From NCBI RefSeq assembly GCF_007991515.1, contig NZ_BJYM01000025.1, forward strand, positions 1-64,000: DNA of 64,000 bases, read 5' to 3'. The notes under the pieces were generated by a model, which was given only the letters and a program-made list of their open reading frames with translations, made no database searches and had not been told where the DNA came from. The translations under genes were made by a program, and so were the position numbers. The DNA comes from Oceanobacillus sojae (lineage in GTDB: Bacteria; Bacillota; Bacilli; Bacillales; Amphibacillaceae). Of this stretch, positions 55,822 through 64,000 are shown one piece after another; the stretch's first letter is position 1; each line of letters begins with the position of its first letter.

Positions 55822-56101
55822 TTTTTCTGTACACCCCTTTTTTAGATTACAAGTTACATATTACACCACATTTACTTTATATGTAAATTTTTTTAATAAT
55901 TTCCCCAATACAGAAATAATAGATAATTCAACTTGTTTAATCGCTTACAAATCCATTGCAAAGCCTTTGTATTAACACTTTAACGTCCTAATCTTTGTCA
56001 TTATTTACGAGTGAAATTTGATTGTTTTTGTATATTTTTCCAAAAAAATAGCTTTTTTAGTCCATTTGTTATGTAATAATTTTGTAAATTTATTGTTTTC
56101 G

Positions 56102-56124
56102 AATTTTCCTATAGAAGGAAAATT
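56102..56124. promoter_or_regulatory. Inverted repeat in the oppA/DUF3899-like divergent region
   Basis: AATTTTCCT (56102-56110) is inverted as AGGAAAATT (56116-56124), five bases apart. It recalls a CodY box (AATTTTCNGAAAATT) but with a longer spacer, so the identity is uncertain. It is 278 bases from the oppA start and 89 from the other gene. Confidence 0.35.
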
Positions 56125-56212
56125 GTGTTTTTTCAGTGTTCTTTTTGAGATTTTGAACATCCTTATTTAGTGATATACTAATACATATATTTTTTTGGAG
56201 GATATTACTGTT

Positions 56213-56551
56213 ATGGTTAAAAAAATCTTGATTTGGATTGGTATTTCTCATTTATTTATATTTTTGTTTTGTTTTATTTTTTACCATCGAGTTGATCTTT
56301 TATCCTATATAAATGTTTCTTTTATCATTGGAGCTGCTCTTATTTTATACGCTATGGCCGGTTATGTAATAAAAGGAAGATTTTTTGATATTGTTTTTTA
56401 CAGCTTTCAGCATTTTTTCAGCAGAATGTCTGATTCAGATCGACGTCCGCTTTCTGAGCTGGTTCCACAAAAGTACATGATTCCATTTATCACAGGAATC
56501 ATAACTCTATTGCTAATGCTTGGCAGTTTATTTTTTTATCAGTTGTCATGA
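56213..56551 (+). CDS. Small membrane protein, DUF3899-like
   Basis: This protein of about 112 residues starts MVKKILIWIGISHLF at ATG 56213, chosen because TTGGAGGATAT lies upstream; an in-frame TTG at 56195 sits within that site. It has two N-terminal transmembrane helices, a cytoplasmic loop (FSRMSDSDRRPLSELVPQKY) and a C-terminal helix. I recall this layout for DUF3899; the function is unknown. Confidence 0.7.
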   Translation: MVKKILIWIGISHLFIFLFCFIFYHRVDLLSYINVSFIIGAALILYAMAGYVIKGRFFDIVFYSFQHFFSRMSDSDRRPLSELVPQKYMIPFITGIITLLLMLGSLFFYQLS

Positions 56552-56633
56552 TAAGTCGGGACGGTTAGAAGTCTGCATAACGGATTAATAGTAGCGTGAA
56601 ACTTTATTTATATGGATGTTTTCTGCACATAAA

Positions 56634-56671
56634 AACAGCCGCTTCTCTTCAATAAAAGAGAAACGGCTGTT
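56634..56671. terminator. Bidirectional terminator
   Basis: AACAGCCG and CGGCTGTT flank an inner TTCTCTT/AAGAGAA stem. It lies between the convergent DUF3899-like and binding-protein genes. Confidence 0.88.
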
Positions 56672-56684
56672 GATATTTATTTAA

Positions 56685-58304
56685 TTATTGTTTTAAAGAT
56701 ACATCATGTAATTGCAAAATCTGAGTCGGTAATTGTGTTAATCCCTGTACATCATCACTTACACCCAGCAGATACTCTTGATGATGAAGGTAAAGCATTG
56801 GAGCAAGCTCTGTTAGTTCCGCCTGAATATCACTGTAAAGCTGCAGACGAGTATCTTCGTCTTCCTCACGGCGGGCATCTTCAAGCATAGCGTCTAAATC
56901 ATCATTTTCGAGGAAAGTACGGTTACCAGGTTCACCTACATTATCAGAATGGAATAATGGATATAATCCATAATCAGCATCCCCAGTTACAGTTGACCAG
57001 CCAAGTACAAACATTTCATGATCTCCTTGAGCTGTTCTGTCTAAATACGTACCCCACTCCATCACTTCTACTTCTACATCAATATTCAATTCTTTTAACT
57101 GAGATTGAACGTTTGTTGCAGCATCAATACGTTCTTGTGTATCATTTGTCCAGATTGTTGTAGAGAAACCATCTTCATAGCCAGCATCTGCTAACAATTG
57201 CTTCGCTTCATCTAAATTATACTCCAGACCAGGTGCATTTTCGTCATAACCAAATACCGGCGGTGCTAATGGACCAACGGCTGGAATCCCAATTCCATTG
57301 TAAATACCATCAATAATTTGGCTTTTATCAATTGCCATATTGATTGCTTTACGTACATCTGGATTATCAAACGGCTCTTTTTGAACATTAAATCCAATAT
57401 AAGATAAGCTTACACTTTCTTGTGGAGCTACATGAACACCATCAGTTCCTTCTACTTGCTCCACATCATTTACGTTTAGAGGGTCAACAATATGAGAGTC
57501 CCCAGTTTGAAGTTCCGCCACACGAGTAAGACCTTCACTTACAACCTTAAACACAACAGAATCAAGGTGTGCAGGCTCTCCCCAATAGTCTTCATTCTTC
57601 ACTAAACGGATTTCTGTACCAGGGTTCCAGGAATCGAATTTAAAGTAACCTGTACCAACTGGGTTTTCACTAATATAAGTTCCTGGCTCTTCGCCATTTT
57701 CCATCGCTTCATAATCTGCGTCAATTGCATCCTTAGAAACCATTCCACCACCGTTATGTGCAATATGTGCCGGGAATGGTGCAAATGGATACTCTGTTAC
57801 GAAACGTACAGTGTAATCATCTACTACCTCTACTTCCTCTACCATTTCATAAAGGAAGAAACGTGGTGAAGCTACGTCCGGATCTAGAATACGGTCGATG
57901 TTTGCTTTGACCACTTCTGCATTAAATTCACTGCCATCGTGGAAGGTGACATCATCACGTAATTTAAATTCCCATACATTATCTTCTACTGCTTCCCACT
58001 CTGTAGCAAGACCAGGCTGTAATTGCATATCTGCATCTAAATGTACAAGTGTTTCATAGATATTTGCTTGTACGTTACTGGATGGCGTATCGTTTGAACC
58101 TGCCGGATCAAGTGAAACTGCGTCAGACTGGTTAGCAATAACAAGCTCGCCGCCCTCAACTGCTTCTTCTTCTGAAGTTCCTTCTCCATCACCTTCAGAT
58201 TCATTGTTTCCGCTTTCATCTGGTTCGCTTGCACACGCCACCAAAACAAAACTGAGTAAAAGACCAAAAATTAAAAATAATAAAGACTTTTTTGAAAATT
58301 GCAT
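56685..58304 (-). CDS. Peptide/glutathione-type binding lipoprotein (solute-binding family 5)
   Basis: The 539-residue lipoprotein (lipobox LVAC, Cys24) has an acidic linker and the family 5 binding fold. Conserved blocks are LDPAGSNDTPS, WEFKLRDDVTFHDGSEFNAEVV and ILDPDVASPRFFLYEMV. It is more like glutathione or dipeptide binding proteins (GsiB/DppA) than OppA. It stands alone. As the C-B-D-F operon at 45.9-49.8 kb lacks a binding protein, this is a natural partner candidate. A truncated paralogue lies upstream. The ribosome site is AGAGGGGAG. Confidence 0.88.
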   Translation of the reverse strand: MQFSKKSLLFLIFGLLLSFVLVACASEPDESGNNESEGDGEGTSEEEAVEGGELVIANQSDAVSLDPAGSNDTPSSNVQANIYETLVHLDADMQLQPGLATEWEAVEDNVWEFKLRDDVTFHDGSEFNAEVVKANIDRILDPDVASPRFFLYEMVEEVEVVDDYTVRFVTEYPFAPFPAHIAHNGGGMVSKDAIDADYEAMENGEEPGTYISENPVGTGYFKFDSWNPGTEIRLVKNEDYWGEPAHLDSVVFKVVSEGLTRVAELQTGDSHIVDPLNVNDVEQVEGTDGVHVAPQESVSLSYIGFNVQKEPFDNPDVRKAINMAIDKSQIIDGIYNGIGIPAVGPLAPPVFGYDENAPGLEYNLDEAKQLLADAGYEDGFSTTIWTNDTQERIDAATNVQSQLKELNIDVEVEVMEWGTYLDRTAQGDHEMFVLGWSTVTGDADYGLYPLFHSDNVGEPGNRTFLENDDLDAMLEDARREEDEDTRLQLYSDIQAELTELAPMLYLHHQEYLLGVSDDVQGLTQLPTQILQLHDVSLKQ

Positions 58305-58797
58305 ATTCGTACTCCCCTCTTAATTTATATAATAGTCTTACTTCTCTATTTTAATCTATCTACTTTTAAAATTCAATAATAGTATTAAATTACTAAAATT
58401 ATGAAATATCTTAATATAATCACTAAAACTATTGGGAATAATAAATTAATTGATTTATTTCTTTTTCAAGGTAAAGTATTAAAGCGATAATGAACTAGAA
58501 AGCTTTCAAAAGCCCGTTTTTACAGGCCTTAGCCCCGATCTCCCAACATATAATTACTTTTCGTTTAAAGTTACAATTATTTACTTTTCTCTAAAAAATT
58601 CTGGTTCAAATATCCTGTTTTGTCGAATAATCTGAAATACCTAATAAATTTCTTGTTTTTCTCTTTAAATACATAGCAGAAATACTTTTTTCCATGCTGA
58701 AAAACTATCCTTTTCATGTTATCTTTTAGAAAACTGACACGCTTTCCGTTTTTGGAAAACTGCTGCTGTATATTATTATGATTCCCTTTTCTTGCAA

Positions 58798-58827
58798 AAA
58801 AAGAGAGGCACATAGCCTCTTCTCTTT
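58798..58827 (-). terminator. Terminator of the truncated binding-protein gene
   Basis: AGAGAGGC and GCCTCTTCT flank a five-base loop, with a T-run on the minus strand. The rest of 58305-58836 is AT-rich and shows no credible gene. Confidence 0.8.
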
Positions 58828-58836
58828 CTGTATCTA

Positions 58837-59466
58837 TTATTGAATTGTGATATCCTTCAACTGATATAATCCAGATGCATCCGTCCAAAAACCTTGTACT
58901 TCATTACGATAACCCATAATTTCATTTGGATGATATAAGAAGGCCATAGGTGATTGTTCATTCAAATAATTTGCAGCTTCCACATACATATCCAGACGAG
59001 TTTCTTCATCTTGCTCGATTCGAGCCTCATAAAGCATTTCATCAAATGTATCATCACGCATCATCGTACGGTTTCCTGGAGGTCCAGCATTATCAGAATG
59101 AAATAGCATATGCATTGGATAATCTGCATCGTGTGTTCCAAGAGACAATCCGAAAATAAACATATCATGCTCTCCGTTACTTGTCCGCTCGATATAAGTT
59201 CCCCATTCAAATTCCTGAATCGTCACATCAATACCAATATCAGCCAGTAAAGATTGAACATATGTTGCTACATCAATCCTTTCCTGCGTATCATTGGTCC
59301 AAATTGTTGTTGAAAAACCATCCTCATACCCTGCCTCTGCTAATAATTCTTTTGCACCTTCAGGATCATATTCAATTGCTTCAATGTCATCACGATATCC
59401 AAAATTGGTATCGTTGACAGGCCCTTTAGCAACTTCCCCAGCTCCATTGAGAATTCCTTCTACTAC
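58837..59466 (-). pseudogene. 5'-truncated solute-binding protein gene (family 5)
   Basis: An open frame of about 209 codons encodes the C-terminal part of a binding protein closely like the 539-residue one downstream. It shares EAGYEDGFSTTIWTNDTQERID and W-G-TY--RT-NG-H-MFI-G in the same order. There is no start codon with a ribosome site and no signal peptide. Homology begins near VVEGILNGAGE, right beside the dnaB terminator, so the first 60 percent of the gene is missing. It looks like a remnant of a tandem duplication. Confidence 0.8.
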
Positions 59467-59507
59467 AAAAACTAAATATCCACTATATAGTTTGTTAAAA
59501 AACTAAA

Positions 59508-59553
59508 AAAGATATGACTCTCATTCATAAAATGAAAATCATATCTCTTTAGA
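59508..59553 (-). terminator. Terminator of dnaB
   Basis: On the minus strand AGAGATATGA pairs with TCATATCTTTTTT around a TCATT/AATGA inner stem, ending in a T-run. Confidence 0.82.
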
Positions 59554-59569
59554 ATAGCACGCAGATTAT

Positions 59570-60931
59570 CTACATCGCCGGCGGAATATCCCCTTCCCCG
59601 TAACGATGATCTAAATCCACAAATTTATTATATTCTTTTACAAAAGCAAGCTCTACGGTGCCAGTTGGTCCATTACGCTGTTTAGCAATAATAATCTCAA
59701 TAATATTTTGCTTCTCAGTTTCTTTATCATAATAATCATCACGATATAGGAAACCTACAATATCCGCATCCTGCTCAATACTTCCTGATTCACGGATATC
59801 TGACATCATCGGCCGTTTATCCTGTCTTGACTCCACACCGCGGGAAAGCTGAGATAAGGCAATAAGCGGAACCTCGAGCTCACGGGCTAACGCCTTTAAG
59901 GAACGGGAAATCTCAGAGACCTCCTGCTGCCGGTTTTCCTTTGAGCTGCCGCTTCCTTGAATAAGCTGCAGATAATCAATTAGAATCATTCCCAGTCCAT
60001 GCTCCTGTTTCAGGCGCCGGCACTTGGAACGAATTTCATTCACACGCACCCCTGGCGTATCATCAATATAAATTCCTGCATTTGATAACGAGCCCATCGC
60101 CATGGTGAGCTTACTCCAGTCATCTGCCTGCAGCTGGCCATTTCTTAGACGCTGTGCATCAATATTCCCCTCTGCACAAAGCATACGCTGAACCAGCTGA
60201 TCTGCTCCCATCTCCAAGCTGAAAATAGCAACATTTTCATCCGTTTTTACTGCAACATTCTGAGCCACATTTAGTGCAAATGCTGTTTTCCCCACAGAAG
60301 GCCGTGCTGCAATAATTATTAAGTCATTCCGCTGAAATCCCGATGTAATCCGGTCCAAATCTAAGAATCCAGTTGGAACTCCGGTCACATCACCTTTTTG
60401 CTGATGAAGCTGCTCAATATTGTCATATACGCTAATCAAAACGTCTTTTATATTTTTAAAAGCCCCTGAATTTTTACGTCCGGAAACCTCTAAAATGCTT
60501 TTTTCTGCATCGTTTAAAACATCTTCAACCTCATCTTCTTTTTCAAAGGATGCTGTTACAATATCTGTTGCTTTCCGGATCAAACGGCGGAGTGTTGATT
60601 TCTCCTCTACCATTTTACTGTAATATTCAACGTTAGCTGCTGTCGGCACACTCTCAGCCAGCTCTGTTAAGTAGGTTACCCCGCCTGCTTCCTCCAGCTG
60701 CTTCCTATCATTTAAAAACGTAGTAACCGTAACAACATCTATCGGTTCACCACGATCAGATAAAGTCATCATTGCAGTAAAAATAAGCTGGTGGCTTGCA
60801 CGGTAGAAATCCTCTGGAATTAATATTTCAGAAGCTTGTACAAATGCTGTCGGTTCTAAAAAAACAGCACCTAAAACAGATTGCTCTGCTTCTATATTAT
60901 GGGGCGGTGTACGATCAAAAGCTGCACTCAT
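59570..60931 (-). CDS. dnaB: Replicative DNA helicase DnaB (DnaC in B. subtilis naming)
   Basis: The 453-residue hexameric helicase has an N-terminal DnaB domain (PPHNIEAEQSVLGAVF) and a RecA-like ATPase domain with Walker A ARPSVGKTAFALN near 205-217, EMGADQLVQRM, and DYLQLI. It unwinds DNA at the fork and is loaded with DnaI/DnaD/DnaB in Bacillus. It lies 104 bases downstream of rplI, as in B. subtilis. Confidence 0.96.
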   Translation of the reverse strand: MSAAFDRTPPHNIEAEQSVLGAVFLEPTAFVQASEILIPEDFYRASHQLIFTAMMTLSDRGEPIDVVTVTTFLNDRKQLEEAGGVTYLTELAESVPTAANVEYYSKMVEEKSTLRRLIRKATDIVTASFEKEDEVEDVLNDAEKSILEVSGRKNSGAFKNIKDVLISVYDNIEQLHQQKGDVTGVPTGFLDLDRITSGFQRNDLIIIAARPSVGKTAFALNVAQNVAVKTDENVAIFSLEMGADQLVQRMLCAEGNIDAQRLRNGQLQADDWSKLTMAMGSLSNAGIYIDDTPGVRVNEIRSKCRRLKQEHGLGMILIDYLQLIQGSGSSKENRQQEVSEISRSLKALARELEVPLIALSQLSRGVESRQDKRPMMSDIRESGSIEQDADIVGFLYRDDYYDKETEKQNIIEIIIAKQRNGPTGTVELAFVKEYNKFVDLDHRYGEGDIPPAM

Positions 60932-61035
60932 TCTCTCTCCTCCGTATTCCTGTTATACGAGTGAGAAAAAAAGAAACCGGCGTACTTCTTTTATGCCAAT
61001 TTCTTTTCATTTTCTCTGTTTGTATAGATTACTTA

Positions 61036-61482
61036 TTATTTTTCTTTTACATGAACTTTTACAGAACCAGATACCTCCGGATGTAATTTAACCGGAACAT
61101 TTGTATATCCTAATGCACGAATCGGCTCATCTAATTCAATTTTACGCTTATCAAGCTTGTGGCCATGCTGTTTGTTTAAAGCTTCTGCAATTTGCTTACT
61201 TGTAATGGAACCGAATAAACGTCCATTTTCACCAGATTTTGCTTCTAGTTCAACTGTTAAATCAGCTAATTTATCTTTTAAATTTATCGCACTCTCTTTT
61301 TCTTCTATTTCTAATTTATCCTGTTTTTTCTTTTTCGCATCAAGTGCTTTTAAGTTTCCGGAAGTAGCTTCTTCTGCCAAATTATTTTTTAACAGGTAAT
61401 TACGAGCATAGCCGTCAGGAACATTTTTAACATCGCCTTTTTTTGCTTTCCCTTTTACATCTTTTAAGAAAATAACTTTCAT
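61036..61482 (-). CDS. rplI: 50S ribosomal protein L9
   Basis: The 148-residue protein has the two globular ends of L9 joined by a long helix. The N-terminal motif is [27 protein letters not shown], and the C-terminal domain has [19 protein letters not shown]. It binds 23S rRNA near L1. It overlaps the gdpP stop by four bases. Confidence 0.97.
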   Translation of the reverse strand: MKVIFLKDVKGKAKKGDVKNVPDGYARNYLLKNNLAEEATSGNLKALDAKKKKQDKLEIEEKESAINLKDKLADLTVELEAKSGENGRLFGSITSKQIAEALNKQHGHKLDKRKIELDEPIRALGYTNVPVKLHPEVSGSVKVHVKEK

Positions 61483-63482
61483 TCTGAATCTCTCCCTTTT
61501 TTATACTCTAATTCATCAATAATCTCTACCAGCATTTCTTTTGCCTCGTCTATTGTTTTGCCTTCAATTTGCGTAGCAGCATTCGTTAAATGTCCGCCGC
61601 CATTCATTTTTTCCATAATGATCTGGACATTTACATCTCCCAATGATCTGGCACTGATTCCAACTCTGCCATCGGACCTTTCTGAGATAACAAATGATGC
61701 TGAGATACCTTCCATTGTAAGCAGGGTATCTGCAGCCTGGGCAATCAGCACCGGGCTATATGCTTTTCCGCTCGGCGCTTTGGCAATAGCAATATGATCA
61801 TTGTATATTTGTGTTCTTTCGATAATATGACTGCGCTGGACAAAAACATCCAAATCCTCTTTAAGAAGACGCTGTACCAGTACTGTATCTGCTCCCTGCG
61901 ATCTGAGATAAGATGCTGCATCAAAAGTTCTGGAGCCGGTACGCAATGTAAAGCTTTTGGTATCAACGATAATCCCGGCTAATAGTGCTGTTGCCTCCAG
62001 CATTTTCAGCTTCGTTCCTTTTGGTTGATACTCCAGTAGCTCTGTAACGAGCTCTGCAGTGGATGATGCATAAGGCTCCATATAAACAAGCGTTGGGTTA
62101 TCAATAAATTCTTCTGCCCGGCGATGATGGTCGATAACAATTTTATAATCGGTATAGTTTAATAAACTTTCCACTGCAACCATATTCGGTTTATGAGTAT
62201 CCACAACAATTAATAGACTTTGCTGATCTGCCATCAGGTCTTCTGCTTCTTCAGGACTGACAAATTGCTCCCAAAGCTCTTCGTCCCGTCGAATATGATC
62301 CATCAGCTTGGAAACACCTGTCTCTACATCGTTCTCATCAAACACAATATAGCCGGGGACATCATTTGTCTTAGCAATATTCAAAACACCAATCGCTGCA
62401 CCAATTGCATCCATATCCGGTGATTTATGTCCCATAATGATAACATTATCACTTGCACGAACCAACTCTTTAAGCGCATGAGAGATAACTCTGGCTCTTA
62501 CACGAGTACGCTTTTCCATTGGGTTGGTCTTTCCCCCGTAAAAACGTACCTTCCCATTCTCATCCTTAATAGCGACCTGATCGCCGCCGCGGCCTAAGGC
62601 TAAATCTAAGCTCGATTGCGCAACCTCTCCAATTTCAGGCAGCGACATATTTCCAGCACCAACCCCGATACTCAATGTAACCGGATTGCTCTCAGAGCCT
62701 CCCATTTCCCGTACTTCATCTAAAATGGCGAATTTTACTTTTTCCAGCTCTTCGAGAATTTCTATATTTCCAACAGCTAAGAATCTCTCCTGTGACGTCC
62801 GCTTCAAATAAAGCCCATAACGGCTGGACCAGTTATTGAGAACAGCTGTTACTTGAGAGTTCAATTGGCTCTTTGCCGTATCATCCATATTTTGTGTGAT
62901 TTCTTCATAATTATCTAAGAAGATAATGGCAAGAACCGTCTGTTCATTATAATAACGTTCCTTCAGCTCCTGATGTTCTGTCCGATCAAGGAAATAGAGC
63001 AGCTTTTCTTCCTTTTTAATTACACAAAGAAACGTATAATCGCCAATTTCTACCCAAATCTCGTTCCTGTTATCTATAATCATCGGAATTAAATCCTCTG
63101 ATAAATTATTAAGAGATTCACCGATAATTGTATCCTTGTTCGTCTTAAATTGATTCATAAATGGATTGGACCATTCTACCTGATAGTTATCATTGAACAG
63201 AATAATTCCAAAAGGCATCTCCAGCAATGCCTCAGAACCAACTTTCTTTACGCGATGAGAAATAGTTGATATATATTCCTCTGCTTCATCAAGAAGCACC
63301 TTTTCCGTTCGAATACTATAATAAAATGAAGCAGCAAAGACAACTGTCATTATTAAGCCAACTATCCATTGATAGTACCACACACATACAAGCAAAATAA
63401 AAGTAAGGATATAAATAATCCATACGTGCTTGCTTAATGCTGGTCTATTCTCTAAATCCGGCACGGCATTCAGCTCCTTCAA
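61479..63482 (-). CDS. gdpP: Cyclic-di-AMP phosphodiesterase GdpP (YybT)
   Basis: The 667-residue membrane phosphodiesterase has two N-terminal transmembrane helices (about 20-62), a haem-binding-type PAS domain, a degenerate GGDEF domain (about 180-310) and DHH/DHHA1 domains. The metal motifs are [12 protein letters not shown] and [11 protein letters not shown]. It hydrolyses c-di-AMP to pApA, tuning potassium and osmolyte uptake and wall homeostasis. The c-di-AMP link to osmolyte import makes its closeness to opuA notable. It precedes rplI in one operon. Confidence 0.96.
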   Translation of the reverse strand: MKELNAVPDLENRPALSKHVWIIYILTFILLVCVWYYQWIVGLIMTVVFAASFYYSIRTEKVLLDEAEEYISTISHRVKKVGSEALLEMPFGIILFNDNYQVEWSNPFMNQFKTNKDTIIGESLNNLSEDLIPMIIDNRNEIWVEIGDYTFLCVIKKEEKLLYFLDRTEHQELKERYYNEQTVLAIIFLDNYEEITQNMDDTAKSQLNSQVTAVLNNWSSRYGLYLKRTSQERFLAVGNIEILEELEKVKFAILDEVREMGGSESNPVTLSIGVGAGNMSLPEIGEVAQSSLDLALGRGGDQVAIKDENGKVRFYGGKTNPMEKRTRVRARVISHALKELVRASDNVIIMGHKSPDMDAIGAAIGVLNIAKTNDVPGYIVFDENDVETGVSKLMDHIRRDEELWEQFVSPEEAEDLMADQQSLLIVVDTHKPNMVAVESLLNYTDYKIVIDHHRRAEEFIDNPTLVYMEPYASSTAELVTELLEYQPKGTKLKMLEATALLAGIIVDTKSFTLRTGSRTFDAASYLRSQGADTVLVQRLLKEDLDVFVQRSHIIERTQIYNDHIAIAKAPSGKAYSPVLIAQAADTLLTMEGISASFVISERSDGRVGISARSLGDVNVQIIMEKMNGGGHLTNAATQIEGKTIDEAKEMLVEIIDELEYKKGRDSE

Positions 63483-63620
63483 AATCCAACAATCTGTCTT
63501 GCTTTTTTATTTAGAATTAAAAATGTAGCTTTTATCGCAAATGTATTCTTAAGCAGAAAATCCAACTTACTGATTTTCTGCTTTAAAACCATGAGCTGTC
63601 ATATAAACTCTCTGTTTTAC

Positions 63621-64000
63621 CTACTTCAACCGGCCTCTTAACCGGAAACCTATATCAATTATACCTAAGATTCGCACGAAATAAAGAAGAAATGTTGGAA
63701 AAAGAATTGTTGCAATAACAATTAAAATAGGAAATACTTTTGGTATTTTTTTGATATATGCATAATAAAAAATGAATGAGAACCCCTGCAATGACAAGGC
63801 GATTCCAACAATCATCAATAAATTCTGCGCACCAAAATGCATCGTGCTTCCTTCTTGAAAGTCGATAACAGATAGAATTAATGCTAACAGATAAACCCAA
63901 ATAATCGCACTAGGAAATTGCAGTTCACGAAATGGCGGAAAATAGAGCTTTTCTTTTTCCACCCGGTTAAACCACTTATAGCTGATCCATTGAGTAATAA
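63621..64000 (-). CDS. yybS: YybS-like membrane protein (DUF2232), C-terminal part
   Basis: The frame is open to the right edge (12 further codons beyond a possible GTG at 63962) and ends at 63621, so only about 126 C-terminal residues are seen. They carry the LYFPPFRELQFPSAIIWVY segment and about three transmembrane helices. Position directly upstream of gdpP and the sequence pattern match YybS of B. subtilis. Function is unclear. The N-terminal part lies outside the window. Confidence 0.82.
   Translation of the reverse strand, partial: ITQWISYKWFNRVEKEKLYFPPFRELQFPSAIIWVYLLALILSVIDFQEGSTMHFGAQNLLMIVGIALSLQGFSFIFYYAYIKKIPKVFPILIVIATILFPTFLLYFVRILGIIDIGFRLRGRLK

Noticed and set aside
58577-58888. 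Minus-strand frame of 103 codons after the truncated binding-protein gene
   Set aside because: It overlaps the pseudogene end and its terminator in another frame, has no ribosome site and no recognisable motif.

Overview
The window is a low-GC Gram-positive chromosome segment from a Bacillaceae species, most like Oceanobacillus or Virgibacillus; the genus is an inference from gene content and AT-rich composition, not a search result. The right half carries core genes that lie beside the replication origin in Bacillus: yybS-gdpP-rplI-dnaB, purA, and the cell-wall regulon walR-walK-walH-walI-walJ with an htrA-type protease. A near-consensus parS site and a dense cluster of DnaA boxes next to htrA support an origin-proximal position.

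Left edge to 7.2 kb: an accessory zone. It has a truncated IS3-family element with a collapsed orfA/orfB junction, a Bcr/CflA-type drug efflux gene behind a possible 27-codon leader, and two rlmH copies (152 of 159 residues identical) in direct orientation around a 2.8 kb cassette. The cassette holds a homoserine-O-acetyltransferase-like hydrolase, a divergent LysR regulator, a small conserved protein and the remnant of a SIS-domain gene. A Cof-type HAD phosphatase follows.

7.4-24.3 kb: carbon metabolism. A pyruvate oxidase is followed by a LicR-type PTS regulator and a beta-glucoside/cellobiose PTS operon (EIIB-EIIC-EIIA-6-phospho-beta-glucosidase) with a cre site inside its promoter. Next is a hexuronate system: a LacI-family repressor, a TRAP transporter (dctPQM), uxaC, uxuA and a fructuronate reductase. 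A GH31 glycosidase lies convergently beyond it. The same perfect 18-bp palindrome sits upstream of dctP and of the GH31 gene, so they look co-regulated. The regulator-like HPr kinase paralogue comes after it.

24.4-31.8 kb: mixed housekeeping genes (HPr kinase, CNNM/CorC protein, TraB-family protein, GNAT acetyltransferase, secreted DUF3889-like protein, ABC exporter, DoxX-like membrane protein overlapping parS). 31.8-41.4 kb: DnaA-box cluster, htrA, walJIHKR, a small membrane protein, and purA with a PurR-type operator.

41.4-59.5 kb: between purA and dnaB, which I recall as close neighbours in B. subtilis, lies about 18 kb of uptake genes. These are a glycine betaine/proline betaine transporter (opuAA-AB-AC), a peptide importer operon without its own binding protein, a second complete opp operon converging on it tail to tail, an unlinked binding protein and the truncated remnant of a paralogue. 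Osmoprotectant and peptide uptake fit a halotolerant heterotroph. 59.5-64 kb: dnaB, rplI, gdpP and partial yybS. I found no rRNA, tRNA, CRISPR array or prophage.
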